IMG/VR virus record: IMGVR_UViG_3300047586_000299
Span: 1 to 40,875 of that record
From: a virus
Reading direction: 5' to 3' (one strand)
DNA: 40,875 bases
Part shown: piece after piece, positions 1-7,394 of the stretch
Position numbering within the stretch: position 1 is the first letter of the stretch
Layout: each line of letters starts with the position of its first letter
The notes under the pieces: model-generated
Databases searched by the model: none
The model's input: only the letters and a program-made list of their open reading frames with translations
Told to the model about the DNA's origin: nothing
Program-made: the position numbers and the translations under genes

Positions 1-255
1 ACCCCACACCTCGTCACGTGCGACCGCGAAAGCGGACTCGTAATCCCCTTGGAGCCTGACCACCTGGTGGCCCGGCTCATTCAGCGCGCCCCGGAGTTGG
101 CCATGGCGCTTTTGGACGCGCGGCAGTTCATCTTCGACAACACGGAAGACGGCCGCAAGGACGTGCAAGCGCTCTTCGCGCGCATCGACCAGGTCCTGCA
201 CGGCCTGGACTCCGCACGGTCCGAATCCAGCGAGACCGGCCAGTGGACCGAGTAG
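1..255 (+). CDS. hypothetical protein, 5' end missing
   Basis: The reading frame is open from the first base of the window to a TAG at 253-255, giving the last 84 residues of a protein whose start lies outside. I do not recognise the family. The visible part is mostly helical and charged (LVARLIQRAPELAMALLDARQFIFDN), ending in a Ser/Glu-rich tail. Phage genes continue to the right, so it is probably a phage early or regulatory gene, but a flanking host gene cannot be excluded. Confidence 0.55.
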   Translation, partial: TPHLVTCDRESGLVIPLEPDHLVARLIQRAPELAMALLDARQFIFDNTEDGRKDVQALFARIDQVLHGLDSARSESSETGQWTE

Positions 256-668
256 ACCGATGAAAACGATCCGACCACGAAAGACACTGAACACACGAAA
301 CGGGAAAGGTTCCATTCTCCTGCCTTCTCTTCTTTCGTGTAGTTCGTGTCTTTCGTGGTCTCTTTGTCAGATGGAAGGAACCGCGCAGGCACAGAGACGC
401 GGAGGGCTCGCTCTCAACAGAAAGGAGGGGTGTCTCCTTGTACTACGTCTCACTCTTCCTCTGCGTCTCTGCGCCTGTGCGGTTCCTTTCACGTTTCAGG
501 CAGGGGGGGCGGGGAAGGGTATTGCGCTCCCCTGCCCTCTGGCCAATTGGCCACCGTGGACGGGCGTTCCGTTTTCGGTTTTCGACCTTCGGATTTGTTT
601 CGGATTTCGTCATTCGTGCTTCGTTTTTCTTTCGGATTTCGTCATTCGTTTTTCGGATTTCTTTCCGC
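256..668. repeat. gene-free block of nested palindromic and tandem repeats
   Basis: More than 400 bases with no convincing gene. It holds a CACGAAAGACAC-type arm at about 274-302 paired with its inverse TTCGTGTCTTTCGTGG at 332-360. A second pair based on CACAGAGACGCGGAGG (about 376-405) matches CTCTGCGTCTCTGCGCC (about 457-487). A perfect 20-bp direct repeat, TTTCGGATTTCGTCATTCGT, sits at 598-617 and 630-649. All these types recur elsewhere in the window or resemble recurrent types. The open frames across the block simply translate repeats. Confidence 0.8.
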
Positions 669-681
669 TGCACACCAGACT

Positions 682-715
682 ACCGGACATATAGTCCGGT
701 GATAATCTGACCGGA
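682..715. promoter_or_regulatory. three-half-site operator overlapping a candidate -10 box
   Basis: ACCGGA occurs at 682-687, inverted (TCCGGT) at 695-700, and direct again at 710-715. The first two form a perfect dyad, ACCGGAC-ATATA-GTCCGGT (682-700). Halves two and three form a second dyad. GATAAT at 701-706 lies between halves two and three and could be a -10 element. I see no strong -35. The layout resembles a phage repressor operator over the early promoter that reads toward the gene at 783. The binding protein is unknown; the XRE-type protein at 39809-40042 is a candidate. Confidence 0.45.
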
Positions 716-752
716 GAATGAAGCGCACACGGTGCGGTAATCGAGTGCGAAA

Positions 753-770
753 GTGTGGACAATTGGCCAC
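753..770 (+). promoter_or_regulatory. 18-bp near-palindrome shared with 39786-39803
   Basis: GTGTGGACAATTGGCCAC lies 12 bases before the ATG at 783. Its exact reverse complement is at 39786-39803. It is a near-perfect dyad centred on CAATTG. Related perfect palindromes are at 540-553 and 30735-30750. It may be a regulator site or another dispersed repeat family. Confidence 0.4.
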
Positions 771-782
771 GGGAACTGAACC

Positions 783-1067
783 ATGAACCCGCTTAAAGGC
801 TTTCGCGAGGACCTGGTCAACTACGTCGGCCGGCTGCGCGAACAGGTGTATCCAGACCTGCGCAACGATGAGGTAGCGGTGCTTTTGCGGCAGGTCGCGC
901 AGTCGTATCACCAGACCGAATCGCAGGCCAAGGCCCGGGCGCGTGACGAGGCGATGAGGGAAGCGGCCGCGCGCGGCTTAGCAGTGCCGGCGGAAGAACA
1001 CTGGTCAGGGATTCCGGTATCGGAGGAAGAGGGACCCCGCTTACACGCGAAGACGTGGCGGAAATAA
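783..1067 (+). CDS. hypothetical early protein
   Basis: Encodes 94 residues from an ATG just downstream of the operator-like region. I see no Shine-Dalgarno sequence, and the 18-bp palindrome ends 12 bases before the start. The N-terminal half (MNPLKGFREDLVNYVGRLREQ) looks helical, and the middle is rich in Gln, Lys, Arg and Glu. I recognise no family. It overlaps the next frame (GTG at 1055) by 13 bases, and that gene overlaps the integrase, so the three are probably co-transcribed from the promoter near 700. Confidence 0.6.
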   Translation: MNPLKGFREDLVNYVGRLREQVYPDLRNDEVAVLLRQVAQSYHQTESQAKARARDEAMREAAARGLAVPAEEHWSGIPVSEEEGPRLHAKTWRK

Positions 1068-1264
1068 AGCGCGGTCTCCTCGAGCGGCGGACGCCACCCG
1101 TGCATCGCCTTTCCCAATCCCTCGCTGCGCGGGTGAAAGTCTGCCGATCGGAAGGGATTTATGATGCGCAAACCGTGCGCGGGCGAATTATGCTGGGACT
1201 CCGAGCCGTCGGCGTGTTGTCGGCGGATCATACTTTCCTTGTACGCCCTGGAGATTGCCCATGA
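1055..1264 (+). CDS. hypothetical small protein coupled to integrase
   Basis: A 69-residue protein from a GTG at 1055. The frame stays open further upstream and a non-ATG start near 1001 is possible. Its TGA at 1262-1264 overlaps the integrase ATG at 1261-1263 as ATGA, typical of translational coupling and the main reason to think it real. The sequence is basic and may hold a helix-turn-helix-like segment near residues 30-50, but I would not call it an excisionase from sequence alone. Confidence 0.5.
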   Translation: MAEIKRGLLERRTPPVHRLSQSLAARVKVCRSEGIYDAQTVRGRIMLGLRAVGVLSADHTFLVRPGDCP

Positions 1265-2457
1265 CGTTCGCCACGCGCACGGACGGGCCGGCAAGGATGC
1301 GGGGGACCCCAAAACACATGAAGGAAGAATCGCACGCGCAACCCGCGCGAAAGAAGCTGACGACGGAGGAGTTCCGCCGCCGGCCGCTGTCGTTTCTCTG
1401 CGCCAGCTACTTGCGCTGGCGCGAACAGACCGGATCGGCCGGCAGGACGCTCGTCGAGGACCGCATTGCGATGTGGAGCGTTTTGGAGTTCGCCGGCCGC
1501 GACGCGCGGGCGGTGGACTTGCCGCGCGACTTCGCCCAGCAGTGGCTCACCTGGGTGCGACGCACGCCCTGGTCGCGGCGCAAACGCGGCGCGCTGCCGA
1601 CCTATATGAACGCCGAGACGGTGGCGGCGTTCCTTGCCAATCCCCCCCAGGGGACCGCCACCGGCTGCTATCGGGCCGCGCAGACGATCCGCCGCTGGTG
1701 GAACCATGCCCGGCCGTTCTTCACGCGGCTGGGTCTCACGACGAATCTGGCCAAGGGGAAGCGGCCGCGCTCGACGTTGCCGCGGGCGATCGTTCCGAGC
1801 TTTGCCGACGTCGCGACGTGGTGGCAAGAGTACCTGGCCGGCCTGGCGGGCACGGCCTCGAAAAAGGCCCGCCGCCGCGCGGTGCTCATTCAGGCTTCCG
1901 TGCTACTTACGGGCATGCGGATCGAGGAGCTGCTCGTGGCCGAACTGGACGATATCGAAGGGCATTGGCTCTTGGTGCGGAAATCGAAAACGCACGCCCC
2001 GCGGATCGTGTACCTGAACGGCCAGGTGCTCGGGCTGGCGCGGGCCTTGCGGGACGAATACCGCGGCCTCTTGCTGCCCGGCACTCCGCAACCCGTATTT
2101 GGCTGGGTTCATTCGCCGCACTACTGGAACCAGTGGCTCAGGCGTTGCGGCGGCACGTGGGCCCGGCACTCGACCGTCGAGCCTTACCAGGTGCCCAAGC
2201 CGCAACAGGCCCTGCGCTGCATGTTGTCGAGCTACATGCACCCGCTCGACGCGGAGGCGGAATCTTTCCAACTCGGTCACGGCGCCGGGGTGGTGGCGCA
2301 GCACTACCTGAACATGTACGAGCGCGTGCCGCAGATCCTCGCGCCGCTGGACCTGCCCGCGCTGCCGGGGTTCGCCTGGCCCGCGCCGATCGACTGCCGC
2401 GAAGCGGTTCCCCGTCGGCTGGACAGCGAGTTCCGCCGGCTGGTGCAGCAGGAGTAG
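1261..2457 (+). CDS. int: tyrosine recombinase / phage integrase
   Basis: A 398-residue site-specific recombinase of the tyrosine family, expected to integrate or excise the phage. With the ATG at 1261, the N-terminal half is a SAM-like core-binding domain (about 25-150) and the C-terminal half is catalytic. Visible catalytic residues are Arg220 (TGMRIEELL), Lys241/243 (RKSKTH), Arg319 (QALR), His340 (LGHG) and nucleophile Tyr349 (AQHYLNMY). The usual HxxR box reads QxxR, so the first histidine is glutamine (Gln316). A TTG six bases upstream is an alternative start. The ATG overlaps the previous stop. No flanking tRNA or direct-repeat att site was found. Confidence 0.85.
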   Translation: MTFATRTDGPARMRGTPKHMKEESHAQPARKKLTTEEFRRRPLSFLCASYLRWREQTGSAGRTLVEDRIAMWSVLEFAGRDARAVDLPRDFAQQWLTWVRRTPWSRRKRGALPTYMNAETVAAFLANPPQGTATGCYRAAQTIRRWWNHARPFFTRLGLTTNLAKGKRPRSTLPRAIVPSFADVATWWQEYLAGLAGTASKKARRRAVLIQASVLLTGMRIEELLVAELDDIEGHWLLVRKSKTHAPRIVYLNGQVLGLARALRDEYRGLLLPGTPQPVFGWVHSPHYWNQWLRRCGGTWARHSTVEPYQVPKPQQALRCMLSSYMHPLDAEAESFQLGHGAGVVAQHYLNMYERVPQILAPLDLPALPGFAWPAPIDCREAVPRRLDSEFRRLVQQE

Positions 2458-2723
2458 CGGGGGGCGTGGGGAGTGGAGCGTGGGGCGTGAGGCGCAGAGA
2501 CGCCCTGCGCCCTACTCCCCACGCCCCACGTTCTTTCCCTACTCCCCGCGCCCCACGTTCTTTTCCCCGCCGGCCGCAGAGGCAAAAGTGTGCAGGTTGC
2601 TCCGCGTCTTGTCCCTGCACGGCCCGCGCCTCTGCGGCCTTTTTTCTTGGTGTCCGGTCACTGGCCACTCGCCACTGGCCACTGCTTTCGTGTGTTTCGT
2701 TTCTTTCGTGGTAGGAGTCTTTC
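2458..2723. repeat. palindromic repeat block after the integrase
   Basis: No gene seen. An arm of the GGGGCGTGGGGAGTGGAGCG type (about 2459-2490) is followed by inverse arms CCCTACTCCCCACGCCCCAC and a second copy (about 2511-2568). A CTGCACGGCCCGCGCCTCTG element comes next. A CACTGGCCACTCGCCACTGG element (about 2659-2682) and a TTTCGTGTGTTTCGTTTCTT element (about 2688-2710) finish the block before the AGGAG ribosome binding site of the next gene. Confidence 0.8.
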
Positions 2724-2993
2724 ATGGTGAAGATGCCTGGTGAAACGCTCGTGATGGAAGCGATCGACCTGGATTTCACGCCGGCTCTGCGGCCGGAGAT
2801 CGTGCAGTTCGAGGATGCCTGCCGCCGCTTGACGCGCCTGCTGTGCAGCAAGGGCCTGGGCGACGACATCACGCTCGACGACGCGCTGGCGAGCCTGTCG
2901 GCCGCCGAATCGGTGATCGGCATGTGTTGCCAGATCGCGCACTACCGCACGCGGCGGAGCTGCGAGAAGAATCGGGAGAAGGGGCATCAGTAG
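2724..2993 (+). CDS. hypothetical early protein
   Basis: Encodes 89 residues. The ATG follows GTAGGAGTCTTTC, a good Shine-Dalgarno. The protein is acidic in the first half (AIDLDFTPALRPEIVQFEDACRRL), then helical, with a basic C-terminus (RTRRSCEKNREKG). I do not recognise it. It lies between the integrase and the replication gene and is bounded on both sides by repeat DNA. Confidence 0.6.
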   Translation: MVKMPGETLVMEAIDLDFTPALRPEIVQFEDACRRLTRLLCSKGLGDDITLDDALASLSAAESVIGMCCQIAHYRTRRSCEKNREKGHQ

Positions 2994-3093
2994 GAGGGCG
3001 TGGGGAGTAGGGCGCGGGGCGTAGGGTGCGCTCCGCGCACCGTGAAAGGACAAACCGCCGGCACAAAGCCGGCGTGGGAAGGATCGACCGATC
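2994..3093. repeat. repeat arm plus two perfect hairpins
   Basis: After the stop comes a GGGCGTGGGGAGTAGGGCG arm. GGTGCGC-TCC-GCGCACC follows at 3025-3041, a perfect 7-bp hairpin repeated exactly at 39123-39139. Next is CGCCGGC-ACAAA-GCCGGCG, another perfect 7-bp hairpin. The GGAAGGA at about 3077 may serve as ribosome binding site for the replication gene. Confidence 0.75.
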
Positions 3094-4563
3094 ATGGACG
3101 TTGGGCAACGACCGCTTTTGGGCGCCGCGCAGGACAACCACGCGGCGGCCCACGCCGCCATCACGCGGCTGTGCGACTTGCTGCACGCCACCGGCACCGA
3201 GGCCCGCGTGCTGCATTGGTTCTTCGATCGTGACGCCCATCTCCGCGACGACGTCGTCTATCACGCGCTGACGGTCGCCACCGATCGCTGGGTCGAGTGT
3301 TCCTTGCGTTCGGTGCGCAGCGCGGTGGCGAAGTGGAAGAATCTTGGCGTGCTGCGCATGACCGCGCGGCAGGCCGACAATGGGGCTGACTTGCCTCCCT
3401 ACGCCAGCCTGGTCTGGAGTACTGTCTCCCGACTGACTGGGGGTCGAAACAGCGACCGGTGTACTGCCGCCGGCGGACCTGGTAGGGCCGTGTCGCGTCC
3501 GGAGCGGGGTACTGTCCCCGCTCCGGACGCTGCCTTTCGTCTCCCGCCTGGAGCACAGGGAGAGACCGACGAAGATGAATCGGCGGGCCTGGGTTCCGTC
3601 CCAACCTCCGACTCTGGCAGCATGGGTTCCGTCCCACCGACTGGCGAGTATAGCGGGTCCGCGGTGGACCATTCACCCACGTATGGGGGCCTGGGTGCAA
3701 ATTGCACCCTCCCCCGTGCAAATTGCACCCCCTGGGTGCAAATTGCACCCTCCCCCCCGGCAATTTCACTCCCTAACGGGGGTCTGGGTGCAAATGCTCC
3801 GCTTCTCCATGGAGCGTGGCGCGCGTATGACCACCTGCTCACGTGTGCGCGCGGTTTGGTTGTTTCTTGTTCTGTTGTTGTAGTTGTAGATGACTACAAC
3901 AACCACAAACAGACCTCTTGGAAGGACACACGCGCGCTGGCCGCGGAGCTGGCTGAGCAGGTGTGGGGACGCGGCTGCTTCCCCCAGGGCAGCGACGCGG
4001 TGCGGCTCTGTGCCCTGACGCTCATCGGGCAACTGCTGTTCTCGCCCGACACGTTGCGCGAAGCCGCGGCCGCCACGCGCATCGCCCGCACGGCGCCGCG
4101 CGCCGAGGATCGGCCCAAGACGCTGATCGGCTACTTCGAGGGTTGCATGGCCAACCTGGCCGTGTCGCGCGAAGGGGTCGATCTACCCGACGGCGAGGAC
4201 CGGGATAGCAAGCGGGCCCGCCGCCGCTTCATCGAGCGTCTGACGGAGTCGTCGCGGCCGATCGTCGCCGAGCCGTTGCGCCAAGCCGAGGCCCTGGCGA
4301 AGGCGCAGTGGGCGGCGCGCACCTCCGAAGAATTGCAGGCGTCAACGCCCGCGCAGATCGAGGCCGGGCGAAGGTTCGAGGAAGAGTATGCACAACGGAA
4401 GGCCCGCCGCGCCCGTGAGTCGCATGTGGCCCAGGCCGCGGGCGCGGCGGGAGGGGGAACGGAGGCGGAGGGCGTAGGGTGTGGGGCGCAGGGCGTGAAG
4501 ACTGGCCACTCGCCACTCACCACTGGCCACTGCTCCCACGCCACTACCCCGAGGCCGCCGTAA
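3094..4563 (+). CDS. winged-helix replication initiator-like protein with internal origin
   Basis: A 489-residue protein. Residues 25-90 look like a winged-helix DNA-binding domain, with helix pattern ECSLRSVRSAVAKWKNLGVL at 68-87, as in phage and plasmid replication initiators. Residues 95-250 are low-complexity because the DNA there is packed with structured repeats: a 15-bp hairpin, iterons and an AT-rich dyad. Residues 265-430 form a helical C-terminal domain that may contact host replication proteins. The last ~30 residues are encoded by dispersed repeats. Placement of iterons inside the gene matches lambda O and P22 gene 18. No helicase motif is seen. The function is inferred from fold pattern and DNA architecture. 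Confidence 0.6.
   Translation: MDVGQRPLLGAAQDNHAAAHAAITRLCDLLHATGTEARVLHWFFDRDAHLRDDVVYHALTVATDRWVECSLRSVRSAVAKWKNLGVLRMTARQADNGADLPPYASLVWSTVSRLTGGRNSDRCTAAGGPGRAVSRPERGTVPAPDAAFRLPPGAQGETDEDESAGLGSVPTSDSGSMGSVPPTGEYSGSAVDHSPTYGGLGANCTLPRANCTPWVQIAPSPPAISLPNGGLGANAPLLHGAWRAYDHLLTCARGLVVSCSVVVVVDDYNNHKQTSWKDTRALAAELAEQVWGRGCFPQGSDAVRLCALTLIGQLLFSPDTLREAAAATRIARTAPRAEDRPKTLIGYFEGCMANLAVSREGVDLPDGEDRDSKRARRRFIERLTESSRPIVAEPLRQAEALAKAQWAARTSEELQASTPAQIEAGRRFEEEYAQRKARRARESHVAQAAGAAGGGTEAEGVGCGAQGVKTGHSPLTTGHCSHATTPRPP
3495..3530. repeat. 15-bp perfect GC hairpin inside the initiator gene
   Basis: GCGTCCGGAGCGGGG (3495-3509) and CCCCGCTCCGGACGC (3516-3530) are perfect inverse complements around the 6-base loop TACTGT. 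It lies in frame within the replication gene, about 160 bases before the iterons. It could be a cruciform or single-strand initiation structure, or a repeat insertion. Confidence 0.75.
3693..3800. other. putative origin iterons (TGCAAATTGCA array)
   Basis: GGGTGCAAATTGCACCC occurs perfectly at 3693-3709 and 3734-3750, and as GTGCAAATTGCACCC at 3716-3730. A degenerate copy (GGCAATTTCAC, about 3759-3769) and a half-copy (GGGTGCAAATGC, 3786-3797) follow. The centres of the first three are 21 and 20 bases apart, two helical turns, so all sites face the same side of the helix. Each is a palindrome. Together with the downstream AT-rich segment this is a typical phage origin layout. Confidence 0.65.
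3851..3912. other. AT-rich dyad, candidate DNA-unwinding element
   Basis: A T- and A-rich stretch in otherwise GC-rich DNA. GTTGTTGTAGT (3874-3884) and ACTACAACAAC (3893-3903) are 11-bp perfect inverse complements with an 8-base loop. It lies about 75 bases after the last iteron, as expected for the melting region of an origin. It is translated as a short valine-rich run plus DDYNNHKQ. Confidence 0.55.
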
Positions 4564-4700
4564 CGATGTCTACCCGATGCCCGCCGGCTCGTCGCCGCCG
4601 GGCCAAAGCTCCCGCGCCGCGGACCGAGCGCCGGCCGCGGCGCGGGAGAGTTTTGGCGGAGCAGTGGCTAGTGGCGAGAGGAAATCAGGAGTCAAAAGCG
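4464..4700. repeat. repeats spanning the 3' end of the initiator gene and the next leader
   Basis: GAGGGCGTAGGGTGTGGGG and ACTGGCCACTCGCCACTCAC elements form the last in-frame codons of the replication gene. After its TAA (4561-4563), a GC-rich stretch and a GCAGTGGCTAGTGGCGAGAGG element lead to AGGAG at 4687-4691, the ribosome binding site for the gene at 4701. Confidence 0.65.
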
Positions 4701-5105
4701 ATGGACGAAACGTTCACCATGCGGCAGTTCCTCGATCTCTTGAAGATGCTCAAGGCGTGCAGCGACGGCCAGCGCAAGGCCAAGAAATTCAAGACCATTG
4801 CCGGCCTGTGGGACGAATGGTCCAGCCGCGACTACCTCGATTGGTTCCTCTACAAGATCGGCATCGAGCACTACGGCGAGACGTGCAAGGAGATCAGAAG
4901 CCACGTGGACCTGCGCCGCGTCATCGCGGCGGCCGAGGCCAGGTACAACGAGTTGCTCGCCGCCAGGAGCCCGGGCATTACGAAGGACCTCGACTGGATG
5001 TACCGGCCTTCGCGGGCGCCGCTGCCCGAGCCACCCGATCACCTCACGCGGCTGGAATTTCTGCCGCGCGTAACTACGGAGTCTTTGCAAAGGAGTTCGT
5101 TATGA
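4701..5105 (+). CDS. hypothetical protein of the early operon
   Basis: Encodes 134 residues from the ATG at 4701, chosen because AGGAG lies 9 bases upstream. An earlier ATG at 4566 would add an arginine-rich, repeat-derived segment. The protein is compact and charged, with aromatic residues (LWDEWSSRDYLDWFLYKIGIEHYG) in a probable helical core. I do not recognise the family. Its TGA overlaps the next ATG as ATGA (5102-5105), so translation of the two is likely coupled and they may work together. Confidence 0.65.
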   Translation: MDETFTMRQFLDLLKMLKACSDGQRKAKKFKTIAGLWDEWSSRDYLDWFLYKIGIEHYGETCKEIRSHVDLRRVIAAAEARYNELLAARSPGITKDLDWMYRPSRAPLPEPPDHLTRLEFLPRVTTESLQRSSL

Positions 5106-7063
5106 TTGCGAGCAAACCGATCCGTTTAGGCCCGAAGGCCAAGAAGAAGAGCAAGGGCAAGGCGAAGGCCACGCGGCCACCGCGGCAGATCGCCACCATC
5201 GAGAAGCCGCTCAACATCCGCGTGAAGTCCGATCCGGACGCCGTGGTGGTGGTGCAACTGCAATTCGGCTACGGAGGACTGTGGTCCGCCGGATGGCTGC
5301 TCTCGACGCGGGACCTCCGCAGCGAGGTCGGAGCCGACAAGCTCGACGGCTACACCACGCGCGAACTGGCGATCGTCTCTGCCGTGACGAAGATGCTCGC
5401 CGCAATCCTGAAGCAGGTGCAAAGTTACGACGAGCCGAATCCGCAGGCCGAGGGCCGGCTGCGGAAACTCGGCAAGGACCTGCGCGACTATCGGGCCAGG
5501 CTCGATCGGGCCATGAAGCCGGCGGCGACGCCGGCACGCCTGGTGGGCGAGCAGTCCGGAGCGCTCTCCAATCTGCGGGTCGGCCCGTACATTGGCGGCG
5601 ACCCGGCGGCCTTCGCCCGTGCCGCGTTCGGGAAGAACGGGAAAGCGAAGGCCGAAAACCGAAACAAGCCCGAAGCTCGAAAAGCCAAGGGCCAAAACCA
5701 GGAACCGAAGGCGGCGACGGCCAATCGGCATGGCGCATATACGAAGAATCTCCGCCTCGTGAACATCCCGATCCGCGCGACGGCCAAGACGGAGGCCACG
5801 ATCGAACTAGCCTACGACCCCACGCAACCGGAGGGGACCAGGTGGCACGCAGGCTATCATCTCGAAGGGCCACTCGACTCGGTCGGCGCGGGCGGTTGCT
5901 TTCCGGCCGTCGATCGCGACGGGTTCCCGTCGCCGGCGGCCGCGATTCACGAGATCGCGCACCGCTTCACGCAACGCCTCGAACATTTCCAGCACAGCGG
6001 CTCGGCTGCGAGCAAGAAGCGGTGCGTGATGGCGCTCGAAGACGTGCGGCGCTGGATCGCCAGCCAGCCGCTGCCGGCGGGCGAACACGCCTCCCCGCGC
6101 CCCACGCCACTCGCCCCACGCTCCACGGCCCTGGTGCCGATCGCCTCACGTTCCTCCTCCGCCGCGGCTATCGCCGTTTCTGGCGAGGCCGCCGGCCCCC
6201 TGTCTGCGGGCGAGAAACGCGAGTTTGCCAAGCTGGAGCTGGTCGTTGCTCATGGAGCCGAGGCGTTCCTGGCCGTCGGCAACGCCCTGCGCGTGATCGA
6301 GGAGAAGCGGCTGTACCGCGGCATTGCCCCGTCGTTTGCCGTCTACCTGCGCGAGCGGTGGGACGTCTCCACCAGCTACGCCTATCGGCAGATCAAGGCC
6401 GCCACGCTCGCCGAGACGGCCACGCCGATCGCCGCGAAGCTGGGCGTCGTGCTCCGTACGGAAAGTCAGTTTCGCGAGCTGACCGCGTTGGACCCCGACG
6501 ACGTGCCCGAGGTCTTGCGCAACGTCGCCAAGCGCGTGCAAAAGGACGCCCAGGGCAACCGCCGGCCCACGGCCGCGGAGCTGCGGTCCGCGGTCAAGGA
6601 GTACGTGACTCCGGAAGACGACGCCCACCAGGAGGCCACGCCGAAAGCGGCGATAGCCGCGGCGGCGAAAGACGTGGGGCGTGGGGAGGAGGGCGTGGGG
6701 CGTGGCATGTTCGCCCGCGGGCCGGTCGGGATCGCGGCGGGCACGCCGGGTGCCACTGGCTCCGCCAGTGCCGTTATCGACGTGACGCCACGTGCGATCA
6801 CGGGCGCCGACGTGCTCGCAGAGGCGCAGACCGGGCAGATTGCTTCGTCGGTCTACTGGAATGGCCGCAAGGTTGCGTGGGGGGCCGCGCTAAACGATCT
6901 GACCGACCGCATCGGCCGCATGGCCGCGCCCTCGATCGCGCGGGCCTACCCCGACTTCCGCAACGAGTTGGCGGCCCTCTTGGAGACGCTGGCGGCGGAG
7001 ATTCGCGGCCTGGGCGACGACGAGGAAACGAGCCACTGCCGGGAGTGCCGGAAGGCGAAGTGA
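5102..7063 (+). CDS. large multidomain early protein, duplicated domain plus ParB-associated-type helical domain
   Basis: A 653-residue protein. Residues 35-150 and about 215-335 look like two copies of one unknown domain: each has an IR/beta segment, a hydrophobic strand, a W-x-AG-(Y/W)-x-L motif, then a helical stretch. The linker (~178-212) is rich in Lys, Asn and Glu, and the segment near residues 340-360 is encoded by a CCCCACGCCACTCGCCC repeat. Residues 375-500 match the helical domain with LYR...F-x-x-YLRERW...YAYR often seen in ParB-like and phage DNA-binding proteins. The C-terminus (~555-653) resembles a small helical domain ending CRECRKAK. A role in DNA binding, replication or partition is an inference. 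Confidence 0.6.
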   Translation: MIASKPIRLGPKAKKKSKGKAKATRPPRQIATIEKPLNIRVKSDPDAVVVVQLQFGYGGLWSAGWLLSTRDLRSEVGADKLDGYTTRELAIVSAVTKMLAAILKQVQSYDEPNPQAEGRLRKLGKDLRDYRARLDRAMKPAATPARLVGEQSGALSNLRVGPYIGGDPAAFARAAFGKNGKAKAENRNKPEARKAKGQNQEPKAATANRHGAYTKNLRLVNIPIRATAKTEATIELAYDPTQPEGTRWHAGYHLEGPLDSVGAGGCFPAVDRDGFPSPAAAIHEIAHRFTQRLEHFQHSGSAASKKRCVMALEDVRRWIASQPLPAGEHASPRPTPLAPRSTALVPIASRSSSAAAIAVSGEAAGPLSAGEKREFAKLELVVAHGAEAFLAVGNALRVIEEKRLYRGIAPSFAVYLRERWDVSTSYAYRQIKAATLAETATPIAAKLGVVLRTESQFRELTALDPDDVPEVLRNVAKRVQKDAQGNRRPTAAELRSAVKEYVTPEDDAHQEATPKAAIAAAAKDVGRGEEGVGRGMFARGPVGIAAGTPGATGSASAVIDVTPRAITGADVLAEAQTGQIASSVYWNGRKVAWGAALNDLTDRIGRMAAPSIARAYPDFRNELAALLETLAAEIRGLGDDEETSHCRECRKAK

Positions 7064-7099
7064 ATCACGAAAGAGCGAAACCGCGAAAGGAAGTGAACC

Positions 7100-7324
7100 A
7101 TGCCCGATCCTCTGCGTGCATCTGCGTCCTCTGCGGTTCCTTCCGTTCCGGCCGGGCCCGTGGCGGTCGAATACGTCTGCCACTGCGGCGGCCGCGGCGA
7201 AATCGACGGCTTCGACGCCGCCTCCGGCACCGCGATCCGCCGCTGTGTGCGGTGCGGCCATCTGTGGGTAAGCCATCCGCGGCCGAAGGCAGCCGTCCCG
7301 CGGCAAATGACCAATGTCCAATGA
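7100..7324 (+). CDS. small zinc-ribbon protein
   Basis: A 74-residue protein with CHC...CVRCG cysteine pairs (about residues 27-29 and 49-52), typical of a small zinc ribbon. GGAAG lies just before the ATG. The first ~18 residues are the translation of a CTCTGCGTGCATCTGCGTCC repeat and the last five (MTNVQ) of a CAATGTCCAATGACC repeat, so only the middle is likely to be the original protein. Similar small zinc ribbons occur at 20977 and 38678. Confidence 0.6.
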   Translation: MPDPLRASASSAVPSVPAGPVAVEYVCHCGGRGEIDGFDAASGTAIRRCVRCGHLWVSHPRPKAAVPRQMTNVQ

Positions 7325-7394
7325 CCAATGTTCAATGAAAGACATTGGCCTGGTCATTGAACATTGAACCTTGAGCCTTGAACATTTCCTCCCC
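7325..7394. repeat. CAATG-type palindromic repeat
   Basis: CCAATGTTCAATGAAAGACATTGG, followed by GGTCATTGAACATTGAACCTTGAGCC and TTGAACATTTCC, gives interleaved direct and inverted copies. The same family lies at 36896-36956. It reaches to the GTG start of the methyltransferase. Confidence 0.75.

Noticed and set aside
1161-2714. A 517-residue plus-strand gene over the integrase
   Set aside because: Arg/Ala/Pro-rich shadow frame that continues through repeats; the tyrosine recombinase frame has the catalytic residues.
3693-3800. A CRISPR array
   Set aside because: Repeats are palindromic, 13-17 bases, 20-21 bases apart with only a few bases between, and lie inside a coding frame. No cas genes are present. 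Iterons fit better.
5281-7338. A 685-residue plus-strand gene in another frame
   Set aside because: It is an Arg/Gly/Pro-rich shadow of the real gene at 5102-7063; no domain patterns and implausible composition.
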